Shown here piece after piece: positions 24,555 through 32,538 of a DNA stretch of 64,000 nt. The stretch comes from Spongiactinospora sp. TRM90649 (GTDB taxonomy: Bacteria; Actinomycetota; Actinomycetes; Streptosporangiales; Streptosporangiaceae). The stretch covers positions 1 to 64,000 of the forward strand of contig NZ_JARLTC010000014.1 of assembly GCF_029382225.1 (NCBI RefSeq), read 5' to 3'. The notes under the pieces are model-generated. The model was given only the letters and a program-made list of their open reading frames with translations, did no database searches and had not been told where the DNA came from. The translations under genes and the position numbers were made by a program. Each line of letters starts with the position of its first letter. Within the stretch, counting starts at the first letter, position 1.

Positions 24555-26890
24555 GGGGCGGGATGGGCCAGGCGGGCCAGGCGGGCGCGGTGTGGCGGGT
24601 CGCGCGGGCGGCGATCCGGCGGCGGGCGGCGCAGAGCGTCGTGATCGGGCTGGTCGTGCTGTTCTGCGCGATCACCACGACCCTGGCACTGGGCCTGCTG
24701 GACGCCGCGACGGCCCCGTTCGACCGGGCCTTCGCCGCGCAGCGCGGCGCGCACGCCGTGGTCGCCTTCGACACGGGCACGGCAGGTGATGAGGCGCTGG
24801 CGCGGACCGCGCGGCGGCCGGGGGTGGTCGCGGCGGCCGGGCCGTTCGACCAGGTCGTGATCGACCTGCCGAGGACCACGGACATCCCGGAGGCCGAGGG
24901 CTCGTTGCGGGTCGTCGGCAGGCCCGGCCCCGGGGGGCCGGTGGACCGCGTCGTGCCGCTGCGCGGACGCTGGGCCACCGCGCCCGGCGAGATCGTCCTC
25001 AACCTGCGCTCGGCCGAGGACTCCGGCCGGCACGGCATGCTCGGCGCGGTGCTCCGCGCGCCGGGCGTGCCGCCGCTGCGGGTGGTCGGCGTCGCCTCCA
25101 GCATGAGCCGGTCTGCGGACGCCTGGGTCACGCCCGCGCAGATGGCGGCGCTGCGCCCGTCGGGGGCGCAGATGCTCTACCGGTTCGCCGACGCGTCGAG
25201 CGAGGAGCGGGTCAGTGCCGGGGTGGCCACGGCGACCGCCGGGCTCCCGCCGGGCTCGATCACCGTCACGCAGTCGTATCTGGCGCTGCGCCGGGTCTTC
25301 TCCGGGACGGCCGCCGCCTACCTGCCGTTCATCGCGTCGTTCGGCGGCATCGGCCTGGTGGTGGCCGTGCTGATCGTGGCCAATGTGATCAGCGGCGCGG
25401 TGGTCTCAGGGGTGCGGCACATCGGAGTGCTGAAGGCCGTCGGGTTCACCCCGAACCAGGTGGTCGCGGTGTATCTGACCATGGTGACCGTCCCGGCGGT
25501 GGCGGGCTGCGCGGTGGGCACCCTGGCCGGGTGGGCGCTGACCGAGCCGGTGCTGCAGGCCGCTTTCGCCGGGATCGACATGGGCGCGGCGTCGGTCGCG
25601 GTGAGTCCCTGGGTGCCGGTCGCCTGCCTGCTCGGCATGCCGCTGATGGTGATCGTGGCCGCGCTGGTCCCGGCGCTGCGCGCGCACCGGCTGCCGGCCG
25701 CGCGGGCGATCAGCGCGGGCAGCGCGCCGCGCCCGGGCCGGGGGCTTCGCGTGCAGCGCGCGCTCGGCGGGGCTCCGCTGCCGCGCGCGGTGAGCCTGGG
25801 GCTCGGCCAGCCGTTCGCCCGGCCGGGCCGCAGCGCACTGACCATGGCGTCGGTGGTCCTGGGCGTGGCGACGGTCACCCTCACCACCGGCCTGGCCGGG
25901 ACGATGATCGCCTTCGCCGAGGCGGACCGGCCGGTGAACGCCCGGATCGGCGTGCGGGCGGGCGAGGCCGCGTTCCACGAGATCACCCCCCGGCACGGCG
26001 ACCGGGAGACCGAGGCGCTGCTGCGCTCGCTGCCCGGCGCGGCGGCGGTGACCGCCAAGGTCTTCGTGGCGGTGCGCTTCACCGGGCTGCCCGTGCAGGC
26101 CGACGTCAACTTCCAGCGAGGCGACGCGCCCGCCCTGGCCGCGCAGGTCGTCGAGGGACGCTGGGCGCGCGGCCCCGGCGAGCTCGTCGCCTCGCCCGGC
26201 TTCCTCCGGCAGAGCGGCCTGGCGGTGGGCGACGCGCTCACGCTGGAGCTGAACGGCAGACGGTCGCGGGCGGTCGTCGTAGGACGGCTGATGGCGGGCG
26301 AGATGCACTGGCTCTACTCCTCCTGGGCGACGCTGACCACGCTGTCGCCGAAGACCCGGGCCGATCAGTACGAGGTCGCGCTCACCCGGGGCTCGGACCC
26401 CCAGGCTTACGCCCGGGCGGTCAGGATGGCCGACCCCGGCCTCTACCCGGCGGTAACGCTTCCCGACGCCACCGCCACGACGATCATCGTCGGCTTCGCC
26501 ACCGGCTGCACGGTGCTGCTCATCGTGGTCGCCGCGCTCGGCGTGTTCAACACGGTGCTGCTCAACACCCACGACCGCCGCCGCGACCTGGGCATGCTCA
26601 AGTCGATCGGGATGACGCCCCGGCAGGTCGTGGTCATGACGGTGACCTCGATGGCGGTGCTGGGCGCGGTGGGTGGGCTGCTCGGCATCCCGGCCGGGGT
26701 GGTGGGGCACCGGCTGCTCGTGGAGAACGTGGGGATAGTCACTTTCCCCGCCTATATGAAGGATGTCTGGCACCTGCCCGCGCTGGCCGCACTCGGGCTG
26801 GCGGGGGTGGCCATCGCCGTGCTGGGCGCCCTGCTGCCGGCCCGCTCGGCGGCCCGCCTCAAGATCGCCGCAGTCCTGCACAACGAATAG
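24551..26890 (+). CDS. ABC transporter permease with two FtsX domains
   Basis: The 779-residue permease has an N-terminal helix (about 30-50), a first extracytoplasmic domain, and membrane helices around residues 258-385, where the FtsX phrase IGVLKAVGFTPNQV sits. A second half repeats the plan and ends with RDLGMLKSIGMTPRQVV and three more helices. The duplication makes it a full-length permease that probably works as a single chain. The GTG start overlaps the ATPase gene by four bases. It ends one base before the convergent ATP-binding-protein gene. Confidence 0.92.
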   Translation: MRGGMGQAGQAGAVWRVARAAIRRRAAQSVVIGLVVLFCAITTTLALGLLDAATAPFDRAFAAQRGAHAVVAFDTGTAGDEALARTARRPGVVAAAGPFDQVVIDLPRTTDIPEAEGSLRVVGRPGPGGPVDRVVPLRGRWATAPGEIVLNLRSAEDSGRHGMLGAVLRAPGVPPLRVVGVASSMSRSADAWVTPAQMAALRPSGAQMLYRFADASSEERVSAGVATATAGLPPGSITVTQSYLALRRVFSGTAAAYLPFIASFGGIGLVVAVLIVANVISGAVVSGVRHIGVLKAVGFTPNQVVAVYLTMVTVPAVAGCAVGTLAGWALTEPVLQAAFAGIDMGAASVAVSPWVPVACLLGMPLMVIVAALVPALRAHRLPAARAISAGSAPRPGRGLRVQRALGGAPLPRAVSLGLGQPFARPGRSALTMASVVLGVATVTLTTGLAGTMIAFAEADRPVNARIGVRAGEAAFHEITPRHGDRETEALLRSLPGAAAVTAKVFVAVRFTGLPVQADVNFQRGDAPALAAQVVEGRWARGPGELVASPGFLRQSGLAVGDALTLELNGRRSRAVVVGRLMAGEMHWLYSSWATLTTLSPKTRADQYEVALTRGSDPQAYARAVRMADPGLYPAVTLPDATATTIIVGFATGCTVLLIVVAALGVFNTVLLNTHDRRRDLGMLKSIGMTPRQVVVMTVTSMAVLGAVGGLLGIPAGVVGHRLLVENVGIVTFPAYMKDVWHLPALAALGLAGVAIAVLGALLPARSAARLKIAAVLHNE

Positions 26891-26891
26891 C

Positions 26892-27479
26892 TCAGCGCAG
26901 CCTGGTGGGGCGGATAGGTGGCCCTGAGAAGGCCGTCGTCCACGACTCCTGGACGGGACGCACGGCCGCCGGTCTTCGGGCCGGAAGGGACGGCGCGGGC
27001 GGCGGCTCGCGGCCGGGTAGGCGATGCGTCGGCGGCTTGGGCGAACGTGGCAGGGGCAATAGCGCGAACACGACTTTCCCGTCTTCGCCGCTGGGCGCCC
27101 ACCCGTGGCTGGTCGCCAGCGCCGCCACGATTTCCAGCCCTCTTCCCTGAACCGAGTCGAATGACACCCGATCCGACGTGTACGGCAGGCGCGGATCGGA
27201 ATCCCACACCTCGACCCGGAGAGTGTCGTCGAGTTCCGTGAGGCTGATCCGGATCAGTGATGCGGTAGACAGCATTTCTACCGTTTTCTGAGAGTTATCC
27301 GGAAATCCTAGGGCATGTACGGAATTGGTAACCAACTCGGAGACGACCAGCTCCGCGTCGCCCTCGAACGCCTCGTCCGCGTAGCCCCACGCGCGTAGGG
27401 TGGCCCTGGTATACGCGCGCCCGACACGAACGGCACAGGGCAGGGCGACCACCGCCAGCCTCGTACCTCGAAAAACCAT
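26892..27479 (-). CDS. HATPase-type anti-sigma-like ATP-binding protein
   Basis: The 195-residue protein fits the HATPase_c_2 family of serine-kinase-like anti-sigma or regulatory proteins. Residues around DAELVVSELVTNSVHA form the N box and VQGRGLEIVAALA the glycine-rich box. The C-terminal 40 residues are Pro/Arg-rich and disordered. ATG 27479 is preferred over an ATG 42 codons upstream because GGGTGA precedes it and the upstream codons look non-coding. It diverges from the XRE-DUF397 pair, a trio that recalls the abaA/whiJ/bldB-like clusters of streptomycetes. Confidence 0.85.
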   Translation of the reverse strand: MVFRGTRLAVVALPCAVRVGRAYTRATLRAWGYADEAFEGDAELVVSELVTNSVHALGFPDNSQKTVEMLSTASLIRISLTELDDTLRVEVWDSDPRLPYTSDRVSFDSVQGRGLEIVAALATSHGWAPSGEDGKVVFALLPLPRSPKPPTHRLPGREPPPAPSLPARRPAAVRPVQESWTTAFSGPPIRPTRLR

Positions 27480-27558
27480 CAAATCACCCAATTCCGGCGG
27501 GCCGCACACCGGGCCGCTGCGGCCAACTGCCCAACCAGATTGCCGCCCACGGGTTCGT

Positions 27559-27657
27559 GCTGTAAGCGTTATGGATAGACCGTCTGAGACTTTCAATCGC
27601 TCCAAAGCGTCTTAAAGTCTTGTGCGGTCTTACAGCTGTCCGGCTCAGTCTTACAGC
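27559..27657. promoter_or_regulatory. repeated CTTACAGC half-sites upstream of the XRE regulator
   Basis: GTCTTACAGC occurs at 27627-27636 and 27648-27657, exactly 21 bp apart, and the related GTCTTAAAG lies at 27609-27617. The inverted form GCTGTAAG is at 27559-27566. The sites fill the region between the divergent starts and end 10 bp before the XRE start codon, where the ribosome binding site AAGGAG lies. They look like an operator array for the XRE regulator. Confidence 0.55.
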
Positions 27658-27667
27658 AAGGAGTGAC

Positions 27668-28492
27668 ATGTCCTCGATCCCCCCAGATCCGGTGATAATG
27701 GCACGCATGCGCTTCGGGGACGAACTGGCGCAGCGCAGGAGGGAAAAGAAGTGGACCCAGTTCGCGGTATCGTCGCGACTGGGCGTCCACCAGACCCTCA
27801 TCAGCCAGTGGGAGCGCGCGATCAAGGCTCCGGGCCCCGGCTACGCCGAGCGGCTCGACCGGATCTTCGGACTGGCCGACGACGGCATCTTCACCGCGCA
27901 CTACAATCGCATCCTGCGCGCGGTCAACAACCCCGCGTGGTTCATGCAGTGGGCCGAACACGTCGAACGGCAGGCGGTCGCCCTGCGGTTCTGGGATCCA
28001 TTGCTGGTCACCGGGCTGTTGCAGACCCCCGAATACGCCTATGCCATCTTCCGGGGCGCACCGGGAGCGACCCCGGCATGGGTGGAAGAACGCGTCTCGG
28101 TGCGGTTGTCCAGGAAAGTCATCCTGGAACGTGAAAAGCCACCGACAGTTCTGTCGCTTATCGAAGAAAGCGTCCTGCATCGCCCGGTAGGCGGGCCGGA
28201 CGTCCTGGCCGGCCAGCTCCAATACCTCCTCAAGGTGGCGGAACGACCTAACGTGACGATACAGGTCGTGCCCCAATCAGTCGCCTGCACCGCAGGCATG
28301 GTCTCGGGTTTCGGGCTGGCAAAGCTCCCGCTCGATCCTGACATGGCTACGCTGGAATCACTCACCGGAGGCCTTGTCAGCGCCGATACCGAACTCCTCG
28401 CCAAATTGCACCAGCGGTATGACACTATAAGAGCGGACGCCTACTCACAGCGCGAATCGATGGCAATGATCAGGGATGTGATCAAGCTATGA
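27668..28492 (+). CDS. XRE-family regulator with DUF5753 (WhiJ-like)
   Basis: From ATG 27668 the product has 274 residues. Residues about 15-70 form a Cro/C1 helix-turn-helix (FAVSSRLGVHQTLISQWERA). Residues about 90-270 are the DUF5753 domain, with WDPLLVTGLLQTPEYA and NVTIQVVP. A strong AAGGAG lies four bases before the start. The stop overlaps the DUF397 start in ATGA. Pairs of this kind modulate development in streptomycetes, usually with the DUF397 protein countering the repressor; that is family knowledge. Confidence 0.93.
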   Translation: MSSIPPDPVIMARMRFGDELAQRRREKKWTQFAVSSRLGVHQTLISQWERAIKAPGPGYAERLDRIFGLADDGIFTAHYNRILRAVNNPAWFMQWAEHVERQAVALRFWDPLLVTGLLQTPEYAYAIFRGAPGATPAWVEERVSVRLSRKVILEREKPPTVLSLIEESVLHRPVGGPDVLAGQLQYLLKVAERPNVTIQVVPQSVACTAGMVSGFGLAKLPLDPDMATLESLTGGLVSADTELLAKLHQRYDTIRADAYSQRESMAMIRDVIKL

Positions 28493-28698
28493 ACGAAGTC
28501 AACCTGAACGCCGCCATTTGGCGCAAGGCCACCGCCAGCACCGACATGGGCGGTCAATGCGTCGAAGTGGCCACCAACCTCCCCGGCATCGTGGCGGTGC
28601 GGGACAGCAAGAACCCTGCCGGTCCCGCGCTGCTCTTCAGCCCGACAGAATGGAACAGATTCCTCAGCACCCTCAAGGCCGGGACACAAATCCAATAG
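28489..28698 (+). CDS. DUF397 protein (BldB-like partner)
   Basis: The 69-residue protein fits the DUF397 pattern: an early W-R-K-A (AAIWRKATAS), then CVEVATNLPGIVAVRDSKNP and finally SPTEWNRFLSTLK. It is translated from an ATGA overlap with the XRE gene, so the two are made together and probably interact. A strong hairpin just downstream ends the operon. Confidence 0.93.
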   Translation: MNEVNLNAAIWRKATASTDMGGQCVEVATNLPGIVAVRDSKNPAGPALLFSPTEWNRFLSTLKAGTQIQ

Positions 28699-28730
28699 TG
28701 CGCTAACCGTTCACTTATCTCGTTCCACGT

Positions 28731-28761
28731 CCTCCTCGGCATGGCACCCATGTCGAGGAGG
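28731..28761. terminator. bidirectional hairpin terminator
   Basis: CCTCCTCG at 28731-28738 pairs with CGAGGAGG at 28754-28761, and the loop contains a further CATGG/CCATG pairing. It lies between the convergent DUF397 and pterin dehydratase genes and can serve both. No U tract follows, as is common in high-GC bacteria. Confidence 0.75.
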
Positions 28762-28790
28762 CCCCCTGCGGGTTCCGCTCCCCCCTTGAC

Positions 28791-29093
28791 TCAGCCCCGA
28801 TCGCGCGCCCCTCCCGCCACGACCTGGTCGATATGCGCGGCCAGTTCCACGTCCAACGCGGTCACCCCGCCCGCGCTGTGAGTCCACAGGCGAAATCTGA
28901 TGCCGTCCCCCGTGCGCTCGATCTCGGGATGGTGGTTCAGCGCGTCGGCCTCGTTCATCACCGCCTGGCTCATCCAGTCGTAAGAGTCCGCCGTAATCGG
29001 AATGTCTCTCACCAATGCGTCGCCCACACGACGCCATCCCTCCAGCGCCGCGAGCGCGGTGTCGATCTCCTCGTCGGTCAGCAGCTCCGCCAT
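28791..29093 (-). CDS. pterin-4-alpha-carbinolamine dehydratase-like protein
   Basis: The 100-residue protein matches the PCD/DCoH family, which dehydrates 4a-hydroxytetrahydropterins. NEADALNHHPEIERTGDGIR carries the His-His-Pro-Glu active-site motif, and the C-terminus LDVELAAHIDQVV completes the fold. ATG 29093 gives the usual family length. The frame remains open for another 83 codons upstream, see the findings. Whether this organism has aromatic hydroxylases to serve is not visible here. Confidence 0.87.
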   Translation of the reverse strand: MAELLTDEEIDTALAALEGWRRVGDALVRDIPITADSYDWMSQAVMNEADALNHHPEIERTGDGIRFRLWTHSAGGVTALDVELAAHIDQVVAGGARDRG

Positions 29094-29342
29094 CGTCCGT
29101 CCTCTCACCCGGTCCGCTTCCGATGTTCCCTTTGAGGAGCTACCACGCGCCGGGCCGTTCACACCCTCCCGGCTCGCCCGCCCGTATGCCGTGCCCGGCC
29201 AGTCGAACATCACGTTGCCGACATACGCCGCGATGTGCATCGGCACGCCGATGGCCATGGTCAGCAGCACCGGCCTGCCGTCCCAGAGGCACAGTTCGAC
29301 GGCCTGGCCCGGAGTGGCCCGGCCCCCAGCGCCCGCGTCCCG

Positions 29343-30019
29343 TCACCGCGTCCCCCCGCCGAGATGGTCGCGCAGCTCCGCGTGCCTGAACTGGTAGACC
29401 GGGCCCACCGCGCGCAGCAGTCCCACCCGGTGGGCGTCGTCGAGGAACCGCATGAGCCGCCAGGGCAGCGGCTCGCCCCCCGCCGCGTTGAGCGCCTGGA
29501 CCACGGCGAGGCCCACCAGCCCCGCCGCCGGAGCGACCAGCAGCCTTGCCAGGAGGCGTTCACGAGGGCCGCACCCATGGGCTATGAACACCGTCCCCTC
29601 CCGCGCGACCAGCCGCCGCGCGCTCGTCACCGCCCGGTCGGCTCTCAACCGCCAGCGCACCGGGATCGGCTCGGGGTCGTCCAGCACCCGCCGTCGGGCC
29701 TCCAGCCGCCACTGCCGGGCCACCAGATCGGCCAGCACACCGGCGGCCTCGCCGATCTCCGCGCGCGTCGGCACCGCGGACGGCTTCGGCCGCCGCACCC
29801 AGATCACCACCCCGGCCGCCGCGCTCACCGCCGCCAGCGCCACGGCGACCACGTCGGCGACATTGACCTCGGCCTCCGGCCGCAGGGCCCGCACGACAGG
29901 CCCACCAGCCCGCCCAGCCCGAGCACCGCGACACCCGCCACCACCGCCCGCCATCCGCCCACCACGGCATCGTCCCGCCCAGCCCAGCCGATGACATCCT
30001 CATGTCCGCTCCCTGCCAC
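29343..30019 (-). pseudogene. broken NACHT-type NTPase gene
   Basis: Two ends of a NACHT-like protein remain. The N-terminal part has two membrane helices, then VLADLVARQWRLEARRRVLDDPEPIPVRW, a segment typical just before the NTPase domain (about 29680-29780). The C-terminal part has LPWRLMRFLDDAHRVGLLRAVG and YQFRHAELRDHL (about 29345-29480), typical of the end of the winged-helix region. No P-loop or Walker B lies between them, so several hundred codons are gone. A frameshift also separates the two membrane helices near 29890-29900. Confidence 0.65.
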
Positions 30020-30040
30020 CGACGGTGGACGAGGTTCCCC

Positions 30041-31417
30041 TCACGACGAGGTGGGGAGCGGGATGGCCGCGAAGACGGCGTCAGGGTCGACGGCGGCCTT
30101 GACGGCCAGCAGCCGGGCGGCGTTCACGCCATAGGCGTGGGGGATCTGGTCGGCGGTGTCCGGGCCGAGCAGGTTGACGTAGCCGCCGGGCAGCGCGTGC
30201 GGGGCGAGGGCGGCGGACGCGTCCCGGGCCCACGACCGGTGGGGCTCATCATTTCCATCAGGCCAGATGGCGATGATCTCGGCCATCAGGTGCGGTTCCC
30301 GGAGCCCGAAGGCCGTGTCCGCCACCGGCACCCTGGCCGCCGCACCGTGGAAGTGGTGCAGCCCGAGCGCGGACATCGGCGAGGTCAGCGCGCCGCCGTG
30401 CGCCGTGAGCACATCCGTGACCGGGGCGGTCAGTCCTGGCACCGAGCGGGTGCGGATGACGACGTGCCGACCGGCGGGGAACATCTGGTCCCGCCCGGCC
30501 AGGACGGCGGCCATGGGCGTCACGTCGAGCTGCGTCATCAGCGGGGTGCCCAGGCGGGTCAACGCGATCATCGGCCCGTAGTCGTCCTCCGCGACCCCCG
30601 GATCACCGCTCCAGGTGGGCATCACCAGCACCACCGGACCACCGTCCGGACCGGCGACCACGCCGGTCTGCACGGTCAGCTCGTCCGGACAGGCCGGCAG
30701 GATCTCGCGGAGCAGCCCGAACACGTGCTCGGCCTGTGCCCACGGGTAGAGGATCAGACCCGTCACCACGGACGGCACCGCGTGCAGCCGGATCGTGGCG
30801 GAGGTCACCACGCCGAAGTTGCCGCCGCCGCCGCGCAGCGCCCATAACAGGTCGGGTTCGTGCTCGGCGTCCACCCGCACCAGCGAGCCGTCGGCCAGCA
30901 CGATCTCCGCGCCGAGCAGGTTGTCGGCCGCGAGCCCCGCCCGACCGGCCAGCGGGCCGTAGCCGCCGCCGAGGGTCAGCCCGACCATGCCGACCGAGCC
31001 GATGGTCCCGGTCGCGGCGATGAGCCCGGCCGGCTCGGCCGCGGCGAGCAGGTCGTTGGCCGTGGCTCCGCCGCCGATCTGGGCACGGCGCCGGTCCGCG
31101 TCGATCCGGACCTGGCGCAGGCGGGTCAGGTCGAGCGTCAGCCCGCCGTCGCGCAGGGCCCGCCCGGCCCAGTCGTGACCGCCCCCGCGCACCGACAGCG
31201 GCAGCCCGTGCTCGCGCGCCACCCGGACGCCCGCCCGCACGTCGGACGCCTCGGTGCACAGCACCACGACGGCGGGCCGGTGTGCCACCGCGCCGTTCCA
31301 CAGCGACGTCGCGGTCACGTAGGAGGGGCCGTCGATCACCACCCGCTCGCCCGGGATGAGGGCTCTGAGCGCGGCGACCGCGTCCGCGATGGTCTTCCTG
31401 CCGAGGGGACCTTGCAT
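30041..31417 (-). CDS. FAD-linked oxidase, berberine-bridge-like
   Basis: The 458-residue flavoenzyme has the PCMH-type FAD domain first (about 35-205). RGGGHDWAG carries the His expected to bind FAD covalently, and GLTLGGGYGPLAGRAG follows. The Cys used for a second covalent bond in bicovalent relatives is absent. A substrate domain and a C-terminal BBE element (GGYVNLLG, then YGVNAARLLAVKAAVDPD) follow. It probably oxidises sugars, alcohols or a secondary metabolite; the substrate is unknown. GAGGAG lies ten bases before ATG 31417. Confidence 0.92.
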   Translation of the reverse strand: MQGPLGRKTIADAVAALRALIPGERVVIDGPSYVTATSLWNGAVAHRPAVVVLCTEASDVRAGVRVAREHGLPLSVRGGGHDWAGRALRDGGLTLDLTRLRQVRIDADRRRAQIGGGATANDLLAAAEPAGLIAATGTIGSVGMVGLTLGGGYGPLAGRAGLAADNLLGAEIVLADGSLVRVDAEHEPDLLWALRGGGGNFGVVTSATIRLHAVPSVVTGLILYPWAQAEHVFGLLREILPACPDELTVQTGVVAGPDGGPVVLVMPTWSGDPGVAEDDYGPMIALTRLGTPLMTQLDVTPMAAVLAGRDQMFPAGRHVVIRTRSVPGLTAPVTDVLTAHGGALTSPMSALGLHHFHGAAARVPVADTAFGLREPHLMAEIIAIWPDGNDEPHRSWARDASAALAPHALPGGYVNLLGPDTADQIPHAYGVNAARLLAVKAAVDPDAVFAAIPLPTSS

Positions 31418-31647
31418 GGCGATACCACTCCTCGGGGGTACGGGCTATTGGGGTATTTGCCGGAAAATACACCGGGTTGCCCTATATGGCGATCGTCGGC
31501 GCGATGTAGCGTGCACCGGCTCGCCCGCCATCCGGCAGTCCATTGCCTGTCCTATTTATGACAATCACAGGACGTAGGCGGATATGAGCAGGTCGGTGTC
31601 CCGCCAGCCCACGATTGGGGTCTTGACCGGCCCGCTCCACCCGCATT

Positions 31648-31670
31648 CAATTAGGAAACTTTCCTAATTG
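31648..31670. promoter_or_regulatory. perfect 23-bp palindrome upstream of a secreted-protein gene
   Basis: The 11-base arm CAATTAGGAAA (31648-31658) is followed by one central base and its exact inverse TTTCCTAATTG (31660-31670). It lies 38 bp before the start codon of the small secreted protein, where a repressor could act. It is strikingly AT-rich for this DNA. Similar TTAGGAAA palindromes occur upstream of exported-enzyme genes in streptomycetes, as I recall, but the regulator is not known to me. Confidence 0.6.
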
Positions 31671-31707
31671 GACGCCTGACGGCCGTCCGTGACGAAGGGA
31701 ATCACCT

Positions 31708-32022
31708 GTGCGGATGAGAAAGGCCACGGCCTTACTGACCAGCGCGGCGTCCGTCGCCGCCATGCTCGTCGTCGGCACGGCGACGGCAGCGCATGCCTTC
31801 CCGACCGGCTGCACGACCAGCATCAGCGCGTCGAAGGTGGTGACCAGCTACTGCGCGAGCGGCACCGGCCAGCACAAGGCGTACCTGCATTACCAGTGGG
31901 CCAGTCCGCACAACGGCCCGGGCGGCACGATGTACGGAGAGTGGGCCGAGGTCGGCGCCGTCTCCACCGTCTCCCCACCCGGCGCCGTGTACGTCACCGG
32001 CTACGGAGCCATCGGCCGGTAA
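31708..32022 (+). CDS. small secreted protein
   Basis: The 104-residue product has a signal peptide: basic MRMRKA, a hydrophobic stretch to about residue 22, and a likely cleavage after AHA at about residue 29. The mature part is about 75 residues, rich in Gly, Tyr and Ser with two cysteines that could form a disulfide. No domain is recognised. The GTG at 31708 sits seven bases after GGGA, better placed than the ATG at 31714. The perfect palindrome just upstream suggests tight control. Confidence 0.8.
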   Translation: MRMRKATALLTSAASVAAMLVVGTATAAHAFPTGCTTSISASKVVTSYCASGTGQHKAYLHYQWASPHNGPGGTMYGEWAEVGAVSTVSPPGAVYVTGYGAIGR

Positions 32023-32538
32023 GCGGCACACCGCCGCGCCCGGCCCGCACCCACCGGGCGCGGCACCGCATACGACCGACCTGAGCGAACCGCAGGTCTC
32101 GGGTCGTGCTGACTCTGCTCTCCGTCGCATCCGATGCGGACGTCACCGCCAGGTGCCACTCGCCGGGTTCCCACCCCTCCGGCCTCACCCAGGTCGCCCA
32201 GCGGCACCGCCCGGCTGACCAAGGCATCGGCAGAGCGGAGTGCCTCCCGCATCCCGCGCCTCCCACCTCCTACCTCCCACCTGGCACCTCGCCGCCGAGA
32301 CGCGACCGCACCACGATGGCGGCAGGCCGTCGCGGCGTTGAGTAACCTTGGTGGCATGTCGAGCCCCGAGGCATCCAAGGTGGGGGCTTTCGGTCACGCC
32401 GTCAGCCCCCTGAATCCCTGAGTTCCCAGTCCGCGCCTCCCAGCGCTTTCCGCCGCATGGGAGTTTCGCGCGCGCCCTCGGGGCGCTGACCGCGGTGACG
32501 AGACGCCTCCTTCTCGTTCTCTCACCTCGGAGCTCTCG
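32023..32538. other. 516-bp gap without a recognised gene
   Basis: Short reading frames occur on both strands but none has a recognisable domain or ribosome binding site. A pyrimidine-rich stretch of CCCACCT-type repeats lies around 32240-32290. The last part is the leader of the MFS exporter, which ends in CTCGGAG six bases before the start. Leader-peptide attenuation is known for related chloramphenicol exporters, but I cannot make out a convincing leader peptide here. Confidence 0.5.
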
